Shown: positions 17,025-26,104 of the stretch, in pieces | Position numbering within the stretch: the first letter of the stretch is position 1 | Layout of the letters: each line of letters starts with the position of its first letter | DNA from: Alteraurantiacibacter aestuarii | GTDB lineage: Bacteria; Pseudomonadota; Alphaproteobacteria; Sphingomonadales; Sphingomonadaceae | NCBI RefSeq assembly: GCF_009827405.1 | Contig: NZ_WTYY01000001.1 | Location: 248,001 to 312,000, forward strand | Length of the DNA stretch: 64,000 nt | Direction: 5' to 3' | Position numbers and translations under genes: made by a program | The notes under the pieces: generated by a model | What the model saw: the letters and a program-made list of their open reading frames with translations, nothing else | Told to the model about the DNA's origin: nothing | The model's database searches: none

Positions 17025-17972
17025 TTACCAGCCGCTGGGCATGCCATAGGGCACTGTCGTCAGCACCGCCTCGATCTGGCGGATGCGGCCATCGCGGATC
17101 TTGAACACCTCCGCGATAACGAAGCTGAATGGCTGGCTGAATGGACCCGAGACCGGCTGCACCGTGCCATCCGGGCGGCCATATTCGGGCACTGCACCGG
17201 CATGATCGAAGAAGCCAAGCGCATAGACCAGCCCGTGCTCCTCATCGACAATGGGAAAGCGCCGTGCGCGGATATTGGTGACGATCACCTGAAAGCCAGT
17301 ATCGAACTGCGCCTTGCAGCCGAGTGCCTGCATCGATCCGGGTTCAGCGGTGGGCGAATTGGCCATGTAGCCACCGTTCTCCAGCCGCTGGCAATCGGGA
17401 TCGAAAGGCACGTTGGCGCCCGTCACTTCGCTGTCCAGCCCGGTGAAATAGGCATTGGCGGCCGCAATCAGTTCGCTGCGGCTGGAGCGGGTTTCAACAG
17501 GCTCAATCTCGTTGAAAATCGGGAAAGGCTCGGACCTGGGTTCAGGACTGCCAAAGCCGCTGGGGCCGGAGATACTGCGCACCACCAGGTTCTCGATCTC
17601 GGTAATCCGGCGATTCTCCACCTTGATGCGGGTGGAAAAGAAATTCTCATTCGTGCCTTCGGTAACCACGCCCAGCGTGCCGATCTCACCCGCTTCCACA
17701 TCGACAATATCGAAACGATAGGATGGCGCGGCGCGCACGGTCTGCCACAGGCCGTCGGTGATCGCGAGAGTCACCCCGTTCTCGGTATATTTGATATCGT
17801 TGCTGAGCGGCAGCTGGCCCGAATCATGCGCGATCAGGGCGTCGAAATACTGGTCCATCATGCCTGTCAGGCAGGCGCGGTCGCATGTCGCGCCAATCTG
17901 CGCAGCCGCGCTTTGCGGCGCCAGCAGGCTCGCCCCGGCCATAGCAGCGGCCATCACCAATGTGGATTTCAT
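17025..17972 (-). CDS. Exported two-domain NTF2-like protein, DCxRxENG family (copy B)
   Basis: This 315-residue protein has a Sec signal peptide (MKSTLVMAAA...SAAAQ) and the N-terminal block CDRACLTGMMDQYFDALIAHD. The DCQRLENG signature, GCKAQF and IRARRFPIVD...GLVYALGFFDH follow. It lacks a lipobox, unlike copy A, which follows 31 bp downstream in the same direction. The ATG at 17972 has GGGAGGG 6 bases upstream. Two adjacent paralogues, one anchored and one periplasmic, suggest duplication with divided roles. The activity is unknown. Confidence 0.7.
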   Translation of the reverse strand: MKSTLVMAAAMAGASLLAPQSAAAQIGATCDRACLTGMMDQYFDALIAHDSGQLPLSNDIKYTENGVTLAITDGLWQTVRAAPSYRFDIVDVEAGEIGTLGVVTEGTNENFFSTRIKVENRRITEIENLVVRSISGPSGFGSPEPRSEPFPIFNEIEPVETRSSRSELIAAANAYFTGLDSEVTGANVPFDPDCQRLENGGYMANSPTAEPGSMQALGCKAQFDTGFQVIVTNIRARRFPIVDEEHGLVYALGFFDHAGAVPEYGRPDGTVQPVSGPFSQPFSFVIAEVFKIRDGRIRQIEAVLTTVPYGMPSGW

Positions 17973-18038
17973 TCGCTTCCCTCCCATTCCCCGTGCGGAA
18001 TGTGCCGGGGGTGAGCGCGCTTGGCAAGCGCCATGCAC

Positions 18039-18434
18039 TCAGGGAACGATGGCGCACCCAACGCTGGCAATCTTTCCGTCCTCCAGATGGTAATGGATAT
18101 ACTGCCGCATCTCCTGCACGTCGCCGTTGGCGATGGGGAAGAACTGCTGCATTCCGTGTGCATCCAGGATCTCGCGGGTCAGGTCACGGTAGGCCTCTAT
18201 CCGGATCACCCCCTCCACCGCAGCCAGTTCATCGCTGCTGGCGAATTTCTCGACCACGATGGTTTCATGCACATAGCTGTGGAGGAAGCTGTAGAATTCG
18301 CGCAGCTGGTCGCGCGTGGTGATCTTGATCCCGAAAAATTCCATGCGCGGATTCTCGGCGTAGAAGTCAAACACGCCATCATAATCGCGGGCATTGAAGG
18401 CCGCGGCATATCGTTCGTAATCTTCGCGCGTCAT
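18039..18434 (-). CDS. SnoaL-like NTF2-fold protein
   Basis: 131 residues, cytoplasmic, with the typical opening helix (MTREDYERYAAAFNARDYDGVFDFYAEN) and closing strands of the NTF2 fold (HYHLEDGKIASVG). SnoaL-like proteins act as small cyclases, isomerases or lyases without cofactors. GGGAGGG precedes the ATG. It diverges from the GMC oxidoreductase across a palindromic operator (18465-18476). It lies upstream of copies B and A and may head that operon. Confidence 0.8.
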   Translation of the reverse strand: MTREDYERYAAAFNARDYDGVFDFYAENPRMEFFGIKITTRDQLREFYSFLHSYVHETIVVEKFASSDELAAVEGVIRIEAYRDLTREILDAHGMQQFFPIANGDVQEMRQYIHYHLEDGKIASVGCAIVP

Positions 18435-18451
18435 GGTTTCCCTCCCTGTGC

Positions 18452-18480
18452 TTGCGCACCATAGTAACGAGCGTTAGCAA
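18452..18480 (+). promoter_or_regulatory. GMC-operon promoter with TAACR-NN-YGTTA operator
   Basis: The perfect palindrome TAACGAGCGTTA (18465-18476) lies inside the likely promoter: TTGCGC at 18452-18457, a 17-bp spacer, then TAGCAA at 18475-18480. The same operator recurs at 28773, 33276 and 38781. A repressor here would block the divergent SnoaL and GMC operons. Confidence 0.6.
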
Positions 18481-18499
18481 GGCGGCAAGGGAGACAGGA

Positions 18500-20161
18500 A
18501 TGGCCGAGGCGCAATTCGATTACATTGTCGTTGGCGGGGGCAGCGCGGGCTGCGTCATGGCCGCGCGGCTGAGCGAGGATGGCAAGAGCAACGTGCTGCT
18601 GCTGGAAGCCGGCGGGCGCGACGATCACCTCTATCTCAAGATGCCGCTGGCCTTCCTGAAAGCCATGCCCGATCCGCGTTTCAACTGGAAATACTGGACC
18701 GAGGAAGAGCCGCATCTGGATGGCCGCCGCATGCCCATGCCGCGCGGAAAGGTGATGGGTGGTTCCGGCTCCATCAACGGCATGTTCGCCATGCGCGGCC
18801 ATCCGGCGGATTATGACCAGTGGGCGCAAATGGGCGCACGCGGCTGGAGCTATGCCGACTGCCTGCCCTATTTCCGTAAGCTGGAAGACAGCTGGCGCGG
18901 CGATGGCGCCTATCACGGCACGGGCGGACCGGTGGCGATCCAGCCCATCGTCAGCCCGCATTTGCTGCATGAAGAAATGATGGCCACGGCCAAGGCGGCT
19001 GGCTTTGCCACCAGCGACGATTTGGCAGGCGCTGTGCCCGAAGGGTTCGCACGCGGTGAGCAGACCGTGGATGCGCGCGGACGCAGGGTCAGCGCGGCCA
19101 CCGCCTATATCAAACCCGCGCTGGGCAGGCGCAATCTGGATGTCCGTTCGGGCGCGCAGGTGCGACGCGTGGTGTTTGAAGGCAAGCGCGCGATTGGCGT
19201 GGAGATCGATTCCCCCGGCGGCCCGCAGCTTGTCCGCGCTGCGCGGGAGGTGGTCCTGTGCGGCGGCACCTATAACTCGCCGCATCTGCTGATGCTGTCG
19301 GGCATCGGGCCTGCCGCCCATTTGAAGGCGCACGGGATCGATGTGCTGCATGACAGCCCCGGCGTGGGCCGCAATCTGCAGGAACATCCCACCGCATCGC
19401 TGGAATGGAATGCGAAGGACAAGACCACCTTCCTCACGCAGTTGCGCTGGGACCGGATCCTGCTCAACTCCGCCAAATGGATGCTGACCGGCAAGGGCAC
19501 GATGGCCAGCCAGGTGAACAGCTGCAACGTGGTGATCCGCACCGCGCCGCATCTGGAGCGGCCCGACCTGCAGATCATGGTCAACCCGATCCGTTTCGAC
19601 GCCGCACCGTGGTTCCCCGGCATCAAGGCCGAGCAGGAGCATGTGTTCTGGGCCGGGCTGGTGCAATTGCATCCGCAGAGCAGGGGCTGGGTGGAGCTGA
19701 AAAGCGCAGACCCGATGCAGGAAGCGGCCATCACGCTCAACATCATGGCCGAGGAGGCCGACCGCGAGCAGATGCGCCGCGCCATCCGCACCGCCCGCAA
19801 GATCTATACCACGCCGCCGATGGGCAATCTGCTGGCGGACGAGCGTGGCCTGAGCGCCGGCAAGGAAAGCGATGAGGAGCTGGACGCGTTCGTGCGCGCC
19901 ACCTGCTATACCGCGCAGCATCCCACCAGCACCTGCGCCATGGGCATGGGTGAGCAATCGGTGGTGGATGAAGCCTGCCGGGTGATCGGGGTGGAAGGCC
20001 TGCGCGTGGTCGATGCCAGCGTCATGCCCACCGTGCCCGGCGGCAATACCAACCTGCCCACCATCATGGTGGCGGAAAAGGCGGCGGACATGATGCGCGG
20101 GCAATCGCTGCCCGCTGCCGAACTGCCGCCCACAAAGCCGGAAGGAAGGGCAGCCGCATGA
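18500..20161 (+). CDS. GMC-family FAD oxidoreductase (choline/aryl-alcohol dehydrogenase type)
   Basis: A 553-residue GMC enzyme. GGGSAGC (about 11-17) is the FAD loop and GSGSINGM the GMC signature 1 region. The C-terminal block holds [11 protein letters not shown] (active-site His) and [14 protein letters not shown] (second catalytic residue and FAD contact). Such enzymes oxidise primary alcohols, in this neighbourhood perhaps lignin-derived side-chain alcohols. The ATG at 18500 is preceded by GGGAG. It leads an operon whose next three genes (SnoaL-like, SDR, DUF3237) overlap or nearly overlap it. Confidence 0.9.
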   Translation: MAEAQFDYIVVGGGSAGCVMAARLSEDGKSNVLLLEAGGRDDHLYLKMPLAFLKAMPDPRFNWKYWTEEEPHLDGRRMPMPRGKVMGGSGSINGMFAMRGHPADYDQWAQMGARGWSYADCLPYFRKLEDSWRGDGAYHGTGGPVAIQPIVSPHLLHEEMMATAKAAGFATSDDLAGAVPEGFARGEQTVDARGRRVSAATAYIKPALGRRNLDVRSGAQVRRVVFEGKRAIGVEIDSPGGPQLVRAAREVVLCGGTYNSPHLLMLSGIGPAAHLKAHGIDVLHDSPGVGRNLQEHPTASLEWNAKDKTTFLTQLRWDRILLNSAKWMLTGKGTMASQVNSCNVVIRTAPHLERPDLQIMVNPIRFDAAPWFPGIKAEQEHVFWAGLVQLHPQSRGWVELKSADPMQEAAITLNIMAEEADREQMRRAIRTARKIYTTPPMGNLLADERGLSAGKESDEELDAFVRATCYTAQHPTSTCAMGMGEQSVVDEACRVIGVEGLRVVDASVMPTVPGGNTNLPTIMVAEKAADMMRGQSLPAAELPPTKPEGRAAA

Positions 20162-20547
20162 ACCGCACTGCCGGCGAGGCTGCCAATCTGCAACTGGTGC
20201 TGGACATGTTCGCCCATGTCCTCAACCCGATGGATTCATCTGCGGTCGACCGCTTCATTGCGCCCGGCTACATCCAGCACAATCAGGCTGCCGAGCCGGG
20301 GCGGGAGGGGCTGAAGAAGTTCCTCGACATGATCCGCGAGGCCACGCCCGAGGCGGTGCACGATGTGAAGCGCGCCTTTGTGGATGGTGACCATGTGACG
20401 GTGCATTACCATGTGCGCCGCTGGCCGGATGACCTGGGCTGGGCGGTGATGGACATCTTCCGCATCGAAGACGGCATGATCGCCGAACACTGGGACGTGA
20501 TGCAGGATGTTATCGAGGGCGGGCCGAATCCGGCATCCCCCTTCTGA
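20158..20547 (+). CDS. SnoaL-like NTF2-fold protein
   Basis: 129 residues with the COG4922-type pattern [18 protein letters not shown] and the closing [18 protein letters not shown]. Family members bind a small aromatic or polyketide in a cone-shaped pocket. Its ATG overlaps the GMC stop (ATGA), so translation is coupled. It probably acts on the product of the GMC enzyme or of the following SDR. Confidence 0.85.
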   Translation: MNRTAGEAANLQLVLDMFAHVLNPMDSSAVDRFIAPGYIQHNQAAEPGREGLKKFLDMIREATPEAVHDVKRAFVDGDHVTVHYHVRRWPDDLGWAVMDIFRIEDGMIAEHWDVMQDVIEGGPNPASPF

Positions 20548-20557
20548 GGAGAGATTG

Positions 20558-21307
20558 ATGCGTTTCGAAAACAAGATCGTGCTGGTGCTGGGCGGCAACA
20601 GCGGCATGGGGCTGGCCGCTGCGCAGGCATTCGCGGCAGAGGGTGCAAAGGTTCACCTGACCGGCCGCAATCAGGATACGATCGATGCGGCAGTGGCCTC
20701 CATTCCCGGCTCTACCGGCTATGCTTCCGACATTGCCGATGTCGCCGCGACGCAGGATGTTGTGGCCAAGGTCGAAGCTGCCGACGGGCGGATCGATGTG
20801 CTGTATATCAATGCCGGCGTGGGCGGTTTCGCTCCGCTGGAAGCCATCACCGAAGATGACTGGGACCACATCCATTCGATCAATCTGAAAGGCTGCGTAT
20901 TCGCCCTGCAAAAGGCGGTGCGGATCATGGGCAAGGGCGGCTCCATCGTCGTAACCGGCTCCATCGGCGCACATGGCGCGATAGAGGCCAATGGTGCCTA
21001 TGGTGCGGCCAAGGCTGGCCTGGCGATGGCGATGAAGATTTTTGCCAAGGAGCTGGTGCCGCGCGGCATCCGCCTCAACATGGTCAGCCCCGGCCCGATC
21101 GACACCCCGCTGCTCTATCGCAATCCGGGCATGAGCGATGAGCAGATCGAAGGCCTGAAAAAGATGATGATCGACAACATCCCGATGCACCGCATGGGGA
21201 CGAGCGACGAAGTTGCCAAGGCCGTGCTGTTCCTGGCGAGCGAGGACGCCAGCTTCATCACCGCCGCCAATCTTTTCGTCGATGGCGGATTACTGGAGTT
21301 ACGTTGA
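20558..21307 (+). CDS. Short-chain dehydrogenase/reductase
   Basis: 249 residues of classical SDR. GGNSGMG (12-18) is the NAD(P) loop and YINAGVG follows strand 4. The catalytic set is S135, Y148 and K152 (YGAAK), then SPGPIDTPL. The ATG at 20558 follows GAGGAGAG, 10 bp after the SnoaL-like stop. It is the third gene of the GMC operon, expected to oxidise or reduce an alcohol/ketone in the same route. Confidence 0.92.
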   Translation: MRFENKIVLVLGGNSGMGLAAAQAFAAEGAKVHLTGRNQDTIDAAVASIPGSTGYASDIADVAATQDVVAKVEAADGRIDVLYINAGVGGFAPLEAITEDDWDHIHSINLKGCVFALQKAVRIMGKGGSIVVTGSIGAHGAIEANGAYGAAKAGLAMAMKIFAKELVPRGIRLNMVSPGPIDTPLLYRNPGMSDEQIEGLKKMMIDNIPMHRMGTSDEVAKAVLFLASEDASFITAANLFVDGGLLELR

Positions 21308-21837
21308 TGAGCAATTTTTCCGACACCACGCCTTTCGCCAAGCCCTACTCGGAGCTGGACAATCCCCGCCTTGAGCTGGTGATGGAAGTGCGGCTGCAAT
21401 TTCCGGAAGTCTATTCGATGGCGCCTCTTCCCGGCGGCGGTATGCGCACGGCGGTGCTGGTGCAGGGCGGCACGTTTGAAGGGCCGTTGCTGAAGGGCAA
21501 GGCGGTCCCCGGATCGGGCGGCGATTATGCCTATTGGCGCGGTGACGATGTCTCCTGCCTCGATGCGCGATATCTGCTGCAGGAGGACGATGGCACCACC
21601 ATCATGTTGCAGAACCGCGGCTTCCTGTGGGGCCGCAAGCCAGACACTATGGCCCGCCTGCGCGACTGGGCCTTCAACGATGGCGAGCCCGTTCCGCATG
21701 ACGAATATTACCTGCGCAGCCAGACCACCTTCGAATGCGCGGCAGGCAAGCATGACTGGCTGACCAAGCACGTGTTCATCGGCGTGGGCGAGCGCAAGAG
21801 CGACGGCAACCGGTTGCGCTATTACGCGCTGACCTGA
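21307..21837 (+). CDS. DUF3237 family protein
   Basis: 176 residues, a beta-barrel-type small protein. It has the DUF3237 pattern: RLELVMEVRLQF, GGTFEGPLLKGKAVPGSGGDY, RGFLWG and a C-terminal TTFECAAGKHDWLTKHVFIGVGER. The ATG overlaps the SDR stop (TGATG). DUF3237 proteins often accompany aromatic or steroid degradation genes, but no activity is established to my knowledge. Last gene of the GMC operon; no hairpin terminator follows. Confidence 0.85.
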   Translation: MSNFSDTTPFAKPYSELDNPRLELVMEVRLQFPEVYSMAPLPGGGMRTAVLVQGGTFEGPLLKGKAVPGSGGDYAYWRGDDVSCLDARYLLQEDDGTTIMLQNRGFLWGRKPDTMARLRDWAFNDGEPVPHDEYYLRSQTTFECAAGKHDWLTKHVFIGVGERKSDGNRLRYYALT

Positions 21838-21876
21838 GGGCGTTGCGGCCGGGATCGGACTGGGAGGAGATCGCCT

Positions 21877-21928
21877 ACCCGGCCCAAGAACCCGGCCCAA
21901 GAACCCAGCCCGAGAACCCGGCCTAAAA
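21877..21928. repeat. Four tandem 13-bp repeats
   Basis: Four copies of ACCCGGCCCAAGA (later copies with one to three changes) run from 21877 to 21928, between two convergent genes. Copies 1 and 2 are identical. It may act as a boundary or be slippage-prone junk DNA; no coding frame uses it. Confidence 0.85.
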
Positions 21929-21934
21929 ACCGCT

Positions 21935-22495
21935 CTAGAAGCTGAAATCCAGCCGCGGGGTCCAGTTTTCGTACTGGCCTTCGGGCAGGCCGCTTTCGGC
22001 GATGACGACGCGGTGGGTGAACAGCCATTTGCCGTCCACCTTCTGCAACTTGTCATATTCCCGGCCCTGTTCCACCAGCACCGGAGGGGCGCTGATTTCG
22101 GCGTTGCGGATACCGGTCCACAGGAACTGGGCGGTGGCGTGGTCGCCATCCACCCTGATCACCGGATTGGACAGGATCATGTGGAACTGCCCGCCACCGT
22201 TGGAGGCGCTTGTCTCGTCCTCGCCTATGCCTGCATAGATCGCCTCGATCTCCTCGCGGCCATTGGCGACAAGGCCGTTGACGTCGAAGATCGCGTCTTC
22301 GGTGAAGTAATCGCCAAATGCGCTCGCTTCGCCGCCGCCCAGATGGGCGTAATATTCGATCACCATATCCTCAATCGCGACGCGGTCCATCACGGCCTGG
22401 GTTTCGCTGTCGACGTCGGCCGAGACGTCAATGTCGGCGCAGGCGGATAGGGCCAGTGCTGCAATGGCAGTGGCGGTAATGGCATGGAATTTCAT
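21935..22495 (-). CDS. SnoaL-like lipoprotein
   Basis: 186 residues: a lipoprotein signal (MKFHAITATAIAALALSAC, Cys19) followed by an NTF2-fold domain (VAIEDMVIEYYAHLGGGEASAFGDYFTEDAIF ... KVDGKWLFTHRVV). GGAGG precedes the ATG. It is exported and lipid-anchored, unlike most SnoaL-like enzymes. The role is unknown; it may bind or isomerise an aromatic compound in the periplasm. Confidence 0.8.
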   Translation of the reverse strand: MKFHAITATAIAALALSACADIDVSADVDSETQAVMDRVAIEDMVIEYYAHLGGGEASAFGDYFTEDAIFDVNGLVANGREEIEAIYAGIGEDETSASNGGGQFHMILSNPVIRVDGDHATAQFLWTGIRNAEISAPPVLVEQGREYDKLQKVDGKWLFTHRVVIAESGLPEGQYENWTPRLDFSF

Positions 22496-22561
22496 GAAAC
22501 AAGTCCTCCCCGGCGCGGATCATGTCACTGCGCGCAAACAATGCAAGCCAATCCGTCGCGC

Positions 22562-22590
22562 ATTATAACCAAATTGGTGAAAATCAGTAA
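22562..22590 (-). promoter_or_regulatory. Promoter of the SnoaL-like lipoprotein with internal palindrome
   Basis: On the minus strand, TTACTG (22590-22585) and a perfect TATAAT (22567-22562) have 17-bp spacing. The spacer contains the 11-bp palindrome ACCAAATTGGT (22568-22578). It overlaps the last codons of the upstream SDR gene. Confidence 0.5.
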
Positions 22591-23339
22591 ACCCATTTAC
22601 CGGAAACGCCCATCGCGTCCTGCAATTCGGGCGAATAGATCGCAAGTTCCTGCCCGATGAACGGATCGGCGCCTGATGTGCACAGGAAGGCAATCACCTG
22701 CGCGGGATCTTCAGGCGGCAGCATCTTGTCCGCCGGTGGCAGCATTTCCCTGGGCAGGCCGCTGTTCTGCAATCCGGCCTGCATGTCTGTGTCCACGACA
22801 CCCGGCTGGAAACCGAATGTGCGAATGCCGCTGTCGCGATATTCCACGTCAATCGCCCGTGTCGCCATGTTGAGGCCAGCCTTGGTGATGCAATAATTGC
22901 CCATCCGGGGGAAGGCACGCATGGCCAGCCCGGAGGAGATATTGATGATCGTCCCGCCGCCACTTTCCAGCATCCGGGTGATCGCCAGCTGCGCCGTCTG
23001 GATCGCAGCGATCAGGTTGACCTCGATACACTCGGCGATCTCATCGGGCGGTGTTTCATGCAGCGTGGCGAAGCCTCCGCCCAGGGCGGCGTTGTTCACC
23101 AGCACGTCGCAGCCCTCGGCGATGACCGCGGCCATCGCAGCGGTGTCGCGCACGTCGCAGGCGTGGCCGGTCACATTGGCGGGGTGGCCCAGCTGGTCCA
23201 GCGCGCGCTCCACGGCTTGCGCGGTGCGTCCGGTGAAGGCCACCTGCGCCACTTGCTGCGCCAGCAGGCGGACCGTCTCCAGCCCCACGCCGCGCGTCCC
23301 GCCTGTCACCACTATGCGTTTGCCGGTCAGATCGCTCAT
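22584..23339 (-). CDS. Short-chain dehydrogenase/reductase
   Basis: 251 residues, classical SDR: TGGTRGVG (12-19), NNAALGGG, catalytic S135/S136, Y149 and K153 (YCITK), then PGVVDTDM. The ATG at 23339 has GAGGAG upstream; an upstream in-frame start would add an unlikely basic tail. It lies upstream of the SnoaL-like lipoprotein in the same direction, but that gene has its own promoter. Confidence 0.9.
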   Translation of the reverse strand: MSDLTGKRIVVTGGTRGVGLETVRLLAQQVAQVAFTGRTAQAVERALDQLGHPANVTGHACDVRDTAAMAAVIAEGCDVLVNNAALGGGFATLHETPPDEIAECIEVNLIAAIQTAQLAITRMLESGGGTIINISSGLAMRAFPRMGNYCITKAGLNMATRAIDVEYRDSGIRTFGFQPGVVDTDMQAGLQNSGLPREMLPPADKMLPPEDPAQVIAFLCTSGADPFIGQELAIYSPELQDAMGVSGKWVY

Positions 23340-23573
23340 CTGTGTATCTCCTCGCCCATCGGAATACCCATCCGAATACATGGCCGCGCGCCGGGCGACA
23401 ATGCGCCGCGGTGCTGCCAATCCAGCGCCAGCATGCGGCTTATCCACTAGGTAGCTTTACGGCTTGGAAAGCATGCAGTAGATTTCCCCGCCTGCGTCCG
23501 GATGGGGAACGCCGCCAACAGTGCGGGACCGGGGCAGCTTTATAATAAGAATTGTTTTGGGGAGGGAGTTTTC

Positions 23574-24080
23574 ATGTCTGCATATCTCGCACTTGCCTTG
23601 TCTGTCGGTGTTCTGGCCGTACTCGACACCTGGCTGTTCGTTAGCCCGTTGGCGACAACGGCGCTGGCCGGACTCGTCTGGATTTCTTTCATCGCCTGGG
23701 GTTGCCACTTCCATTCCGGCGGCGGAACCAAGGGCACGGCCACCACGCTTGCCTGCATGAGCTTTGGCGCGGTTGTCGGCATGGCGGCAGTCATGGCAGC
23801 AGGCGGCCCGCTGGCTGCTCTGGGCGGTCTGGCGGCACCTGTTGCAGTGGGTGTTGGCGCGGCGGTTATCTGCCTTGCCAGTGCCGTATCCATCCTCTCC
23901 ACAATCCCGGCCAGCGTCTATGGCTTTGCCTCCATTGCCGGCCCGATCCTGTTGCAGGACCGCTCTCCCACAGAGGCGCTGTTCCCGGTTATCGGCGCCA
24001 TCGTGATTGGCGCGGCATTCGGCTATCTGTCCGAAACCTTCGCCAATGCGATGACCAAGAAGGGCGCTGCCGCCGAATAG
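23574..24080 (+). CDS. DUF1097 family inner-membrane protein
   Basis: 168 residues with four to five hydrophobic segments rich in Ala, Gly and Val. It shows the DUF1097 pattern (WISFIAWGCHFHSGGGTKG, then GAVVGM and PASVYGFASIAG). GGGAGGG lies 7 bases upstream of the ATG. It is a single-gene unit ended by a strong terminator. Function is not known for the family. Confidence 0.8.
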   Translation: MSAYLALALSVGVLAVLDTWLFVSPLATTALAGLVWISFIAWGCHFHSGGGTKGTATTLACMSFGAVVGMAAVMAAGGPLAALGGLAAPVAVGVGAAVICLASAVSILSTIPASVYGFASIAGPILLQDRSPTEALFPVIGAIVIGAAFGYLSETFANAMTKKGAAAE

Positions 24081-24103
24081 GCCAGAGCGTCCCCAGGGAC
24101 ATG

Positions 24104-24140
24104 AAAAAGGGCGGGGAGGCATGTGCCTTCCCGCCCTTTT
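24104..24140. terminator. Intrinsic terminator
   Basis: A 13-bp GC-rich stem (from GGGCGGGG, one G-T pair, 2-base loop) is flanked by AAAAA and TTTT, so it is usable from both strands. It separates the DUF1097 gene from the convergent five-gene operon. Confidence 0.85.
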
Positions 24141-24192
24141 CATTGCCCGGCAATGGCCGGCGTATCAGCGCCCGAAGCTTGGTTTTCGAAAC

Positions 24193-25155
24193 TCAATGTT
24201 CGAAGCTGTGCGCGGACTGATAGGGCATGACGATGCCCAGCGCCTCGATCTCGTGAATCGCGCCGCCCCAGACCTTGTAGATGTGGATGGCGGGCATATC
24301 GAATTCGTTGAAGCGGCTCATGTCCCGCTCGGTGAACCACGGCACGCCGATCAGCGGAGTGGTATCTTCCGCCATGTCATGGTGGAAATGGCTCATGCCC
24401 CAGACAAGGCCGGTCACCGGATCGGCAATCTCGACACGGCGGTTTTCGATCGTGTCGATATATTCCCACATGTTGGTGTCCATCTGCGCGGCGCAGCCCA
24501 GGCCGCCCAGATAGGTGAACTCGCTGTCACTGAACATCATCCCTGGCCGGGTGAAGCTGTTGCGCGCGGTCTGGAAGCCATTTTCATGGCGCACGCAGTC
24601 ATCGGCCATGTTGGAGAAGCGCGAATTGTTGGAATCCAGCGCATCGTAATAGGACCGGCCCAGCCACAGCAGGCGGCTGCGCGAATCGACATAGGCCTCT
24701 GGCACCGGCATCAGGATCTGCGCCCGCGGGGCCTGCAGATTGGCCAGCTGGGCTTCTGACAGATTGCGCGCGATCAGGTGCTCCGCTTCCGAGATAACAC
24801 CCGCCTCGTTCAGCTTCAGGCGGATGCCGACCAGCACGGGTTCATCGCCTTCCACCATCATCTTGAGCAGGCCGACCTGCTGGCTGATGGGATCGGCAAC
24901 GTGGATGGCATAGTCATCATCGCCATCGCCGGTAATTGTGTCGAATGCGCCTTCGCCCGCGCTGCTGGGGGCGAGGTTTTCCATCACCACCGCGCCGCGT
25001 GCCCATTGCACCGCGCCGGGCTCATCCGCGATCAGCGCATCGGCATAGGCATCGGCCAGTGCGATCAGGCAGTCACGGTCGCAATTCTGTGCGGCAGCAG
25101 GTGCGGCCAGTGACATCGCCGCCCCGGCCAGCAGCGTGGCTATCAACTTGGTCAT
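24193..25155 (-). CDS. Exported two-domain NTF2-like protein, DCxRxENG family (copy C)
   Basis: 320 residues with a Sec signal peptide (MTKLIATLLAGAAMS...AAAQ) and the shared blocks NCDRDCLIALADAYADALIAD, DDCVRHENG, GCAAQM, IENRRVEIADPVTGLVWGMSHF and AIHIYKVWGGAIHEIEALG. It is closest to copy A in the second half. The ATG overlaps the stop of the DoxX-like gene by 4 bp, so it is the last gene of a coupled operon led by a lignostilbene dioxygenase. It probably acts in the periplasm on an aromatic compound; the activity is unknown. Confidence 0.75.
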   Translation of the reverse strand: MTKLIATLLAGAAMSLAAPAAAQNCDRDCLIALADAYADALIADEPGAVQWARGAVVMENLAPSSAGEGAFDTITGDGDDDYAIHVADPISQQVGLLKMMVEGDEPVLVGIRLKLNEAGVISEAEHLIARNLSEAQLANLQAPRAQILMPVPEAYVDSRSRLLWLGRSYYDALDSNNSRFSNMADDCVRHENGFQTARNSFTRPGMMFSDSEFTYLGGLGCAAQMDTNMWEYIDTIENRRVEIADPVTGLVWGMSHFHHDMAEDTTPLIGVPWFTERDMSRFNEFDMPAIHIYKVWGGAIHEIEALGIVMPYQSAHSFEH

Positions 25156-25604
25156 ACTTGTTTCTCCCCCTTGATGACGACATCTGAAAATTGCGGGCGC
25201 AGGCTATGCTGCGCTTCCCCGCGGAAAGTCAGCAGCGGCCAGAAATACTGGCGCCAGCTCCACGCCAGATAGGCGGTGCACAAGAAGGTCAGCGCGCCGG
25301 CGATGAAGGTTCCGCGCGCGGGTTCGAGCACCCAGTTGTAATAGACCACCACGAAGTTGATCGGCACCAGCGCCAGCACGCTCAACGGCATGAAGCGGTT
25401 GAACAGCAGAGTGATGCCCAGCACGCATTCGGCGGCCTTGACCCAGGTGAACAGGCCGCTGTCGATCAGCGCGACGGTGAAATCATGCGACGCCGGAACC
25501 TGCCCCAGCCGCTGGTTATCCGGGTACAGGAAGAAGTTGAAACCGGCATAGATGAACCATGCCGCAGTGAACAGGCGAACGCCGTGATAGAGCCAGCGCA
25601 TCAT
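25152..25604 (-). CDS. DoxX-like membrane protein (copy 1)
   Basis: About 150 residues with four hydrophobic helices in the DoxX-like pattern (FTAAWFIYAGFNFFLYP, FTWVKAAECVLGITLL, ALVPINFVVVYYNWV, LAWSWRQYFWPLL). Related to the next gene upstream along most of its length, so the pair arose by duplication. The ATG at 25604 overlaps the stop of copy 2 by 4 bp. DoxX-type proteins often act as membrane anchors or quinone-linked partners of oxidoreductases; here the partners may be the two exported proteins of the operon. Confidence 0.75.
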   Translation of the reverse strand: MMRWLYHGVRLFTAAWFIYAGFNFFLYPDNQRLGQVPASHDFTVALIDSGLFTWVKAAECVLGITLLFNRFMPLSVLALVPINFVVVYYNWVLEPARGTFIAGALTFLCTAYLAWSWRQYFWPLLTFRGEAQHSLRPQFSDVVIKGEKQV

Positions 25605-26104
25605 ACGCTGCGCTCGTCCACCTGCTGCCGGGGCAGGCGGCTGTTCATCGAATAATCGGGAAGGCCGCGCCAGGTAAACAGGCCCCAGAAATAATGCCGC
25701 CACGGCCATGCCAATATGGCGTTGAAGACGATGGTGAGGATGCCGAAGGTCCATTCGACCATCCCTTCATCCAGCACGAAATTCCAGTACACGATCACCA
25801 CGTTGATCGGCACCAGCGCGATGATGGTCAGCGGCATGGCGCGGTTGGCCAGCAGGGTCAGGCCCAGCACGATCTCCAGCACCTTGACCCAGTCGAACAG
25901 GCCGCTGGCCATCAGGGCAAGGGTGAAATCGATCGCCGCAGGCTCATCCCCCAGCGGCTGCAATTCGGGCCAGAAGAAATGCATCAGCCCCGAAAACAGC
26001 CACCACGCTCCGAAGATCAGCCGCGCGGTATGATAGACCCAGCGAAACACCGGCCCGCGAACATCGCTCAGCGCCGCGACCTCCGCGCCAGCCCCCTCGT
26101 TCAC
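25601..26104 (-). CDS. DoxX-like membrane protein (copy 2)
   Basis: 167 residues, four membrane helices. The layout matches copy 1 (LIFGAWWLFSGLMHFFWPE, FDWVKVLEIVLGLTLL, ALVPINVVIVYWNFV, LAWPWRHYFWGLF). It starts with GTG at 26104, overlapping the upstream stop by 4 bp. Shared acidic (KVLEIVLG) and aromatic residues in helices 2 and 4 suggest a conserved ligand or partner site. It probably forms a heteromer with copy 1. Confidence 0.75.
   Translation of the reverse strand: MNEGAGAEVAALSDVRGPVFRWVYHTARLIFGAWWLFSGLMHFFWPELQPLGDEPAAIDFTLALMASGLFDWVKVLEIVLGLTLLANRAMPLTIIALVPINVVIVYWNFVLDEGMVEWTFGILTIVFNAILAWPWRHYFWGLFTWRGLPDYSMNSRLPRQQVDERSV

Noticed and set aside
18431-20104. A 557-codon minus-strand frame
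   Set aside because: Antisense to the GMC oxidoreductase, which has intact FAD and active-site motifs.
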